DNA of 6,326 bases, taken from Verrucomicrobiaceae bacterium. Lineage in GTDB: Bacteria > Verrucomicrobiota > Verrucomicrobiae > Verrucomicrobiales > Akkermansiaceae. Under the pieces are notes generated by a model, which made no database searches, was not told the origin of the DNA, and saw only the letters and a list, made by a program, of their open reading frames with translations. The stretch spans positions 1-6,326 of the forward strand of contig CANBTO010000305.1 of assembly GCA_947372405.1 (NCBI GenBank), written 5' to 3'. Shown in pieces: positions 5,820-6,326 of the stretch. The first letter of the stretch is position 1. Each line of letters begins with the position of its first letter. The translations under genes and the position numbers were made by a program.

Positions 5820-6326
5820 TCAAGCCGTCCGCCTCGCCCTGGTGATCGCACGGATTCCGTAAACGACGCATCCGACCGCCGCCAGCAGCAGCGGAATGCC
5901 GATCAGCGGACGGTAGGCGAGCCATGCGAGCGCGATGGTTAGCAGGCTGATCGGCAGCGCGACAATCAACGCGATGAAACCCGTGCCCATTCCCACCACC
6001 TCGCCAAGGAATGGAATCACACTCGCGGCAACGCTGAAAATCCGGGTGACCAACGAGATCCCGATGAGCATCATGAGGAAGCCTACAAAGCGCAGCACCC
6101 AGGTCATGATCGAGTTGCTCTTCTGTTCCTGCTGGAAGAGCATGTCCGCGCTGTAGGTGCCGGTTTTGAAAATGTCGATCGTCCCAAGACCGTTGACTGA
6201 GTAGGGTTCAAACGTGTTGCGAATCTGCCTTGCGACGATGCTGACGGAGCCGACCGGCGCCTCATCGAAAGTGATTTTCAGATCACCCACCTCGGGGTTC
6301 TGGGGATCCTTGCAAACCATGAGGCC
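5820..6326 (-). CDS. TMEM43 family membrane protein, C-terminal part (5' end outside window)
   Basis: 168 residues up to the stop at 5820-5822; the frame stays open through the right window edge, so the Met at 6320 is internal rather than the true start. The soluble part holds GDLKITFDEAPVGSVSIVA and then ADMLFQQEQKSNSIMTWVLR, which is like TMEM43 (LUMA) homologues where an extramembrane domain precedes a helical bundle. Three or four hydrophobic segments follow: MTWVLRFVGFLMMLIGISLV, a stretch starting at FIALIVALPISLLTIALAWL, and GIPLLLAAVGCVVYGI. The tail RAITRARRTA is basic. Bacterial members have no established function. It is probably an inner-membrane protein and the first visible gene of the co-directional cluster, 36 nt before the hydrolase. 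Confidence 0.85.
   Translation of the reverse strand, partial: GLMVCKDPQNPEVGDLKITFDEAPVGSVSIVARQIRNTFEPYSVNGLGTIDIFKTGTYSADMLFQQEQKSNSIMTWVLRFVGFLMMLIGISLVTRIFSVAASVIPFLGEVVGMGTGFIALIVALPISLLTIALAWLAYRPLIGIPLLLAAVGCVVYGIRAITRARRTA

Noticed and set aside
1..6326. CRISPR array or insertion sequence with transposase
   Set aside because: No regularly spaced direct repeats and no transposase, integrase or cas-like coding sequence are visible.

Overview
The window reads as bacterial chromosome, most likely Verrucomicrobiota. This is inferred from gene content (a TIGR03790-family protein, a DUF2851 protein, a TMEM43-family membrane protein and a PhnP-type metallo-hydrolase), the high-GC coding style and the lack of obvious Shine-Dalgarno sequences. 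It is not proven by any marker gene. All convincing genes lie on the minus strand, so transcription runs from high to low coordinates.

Right part (6326 to 1724): a compact co-directional cluster, probably one operon. In order of transcription: the C-terminal part of a TMEM43-family membrane protein (cut by the window edge), a PhnP-like MBL-fold hydrolase, an exported TIGR03790-family protein, a DUF2851 protein and a ThiS-type sulfur carrier ending in Gly-Gly. Gaps are 36 nt, a TGATG overlap, 18 nt and a 10-nt overlap, so translation is probably coupled at several junctions. The products look like unrelated housekeeping or accessory functions; no single pathway is evident. TIGR03790 is known to co-occur with exosortase, which suggests that the organism has a PEP-CTERM/exosortase sorting system elsewhere.

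Middle (1723 to 1548): a possible promoter, then an intact tRNA-Asn(GTT) with an encoded CCA, followed by a compact hairpin.

Left part (1547 to 1): a 510-base stretch with no believable gene. It holds an imperfect inverted repeat (arms 1119-1136 and 1499-1517) bounding about 400 bases rich in strong hairpins, two of which are mutually exclusive. It may be a MITE-like element or an undescribed structured RNA. Beyond it starts a large gene, cut by the left edge, that fuses an N-terminal phospholipase-D-like domain to a SNF2-type helicase, an architecture often found near phage-defence and restriction genes. A tRNA 3' end facing a structured non-coding element and then a defence-type helicase is the most interesting arrangement here and may mark the edge of a genomic island.
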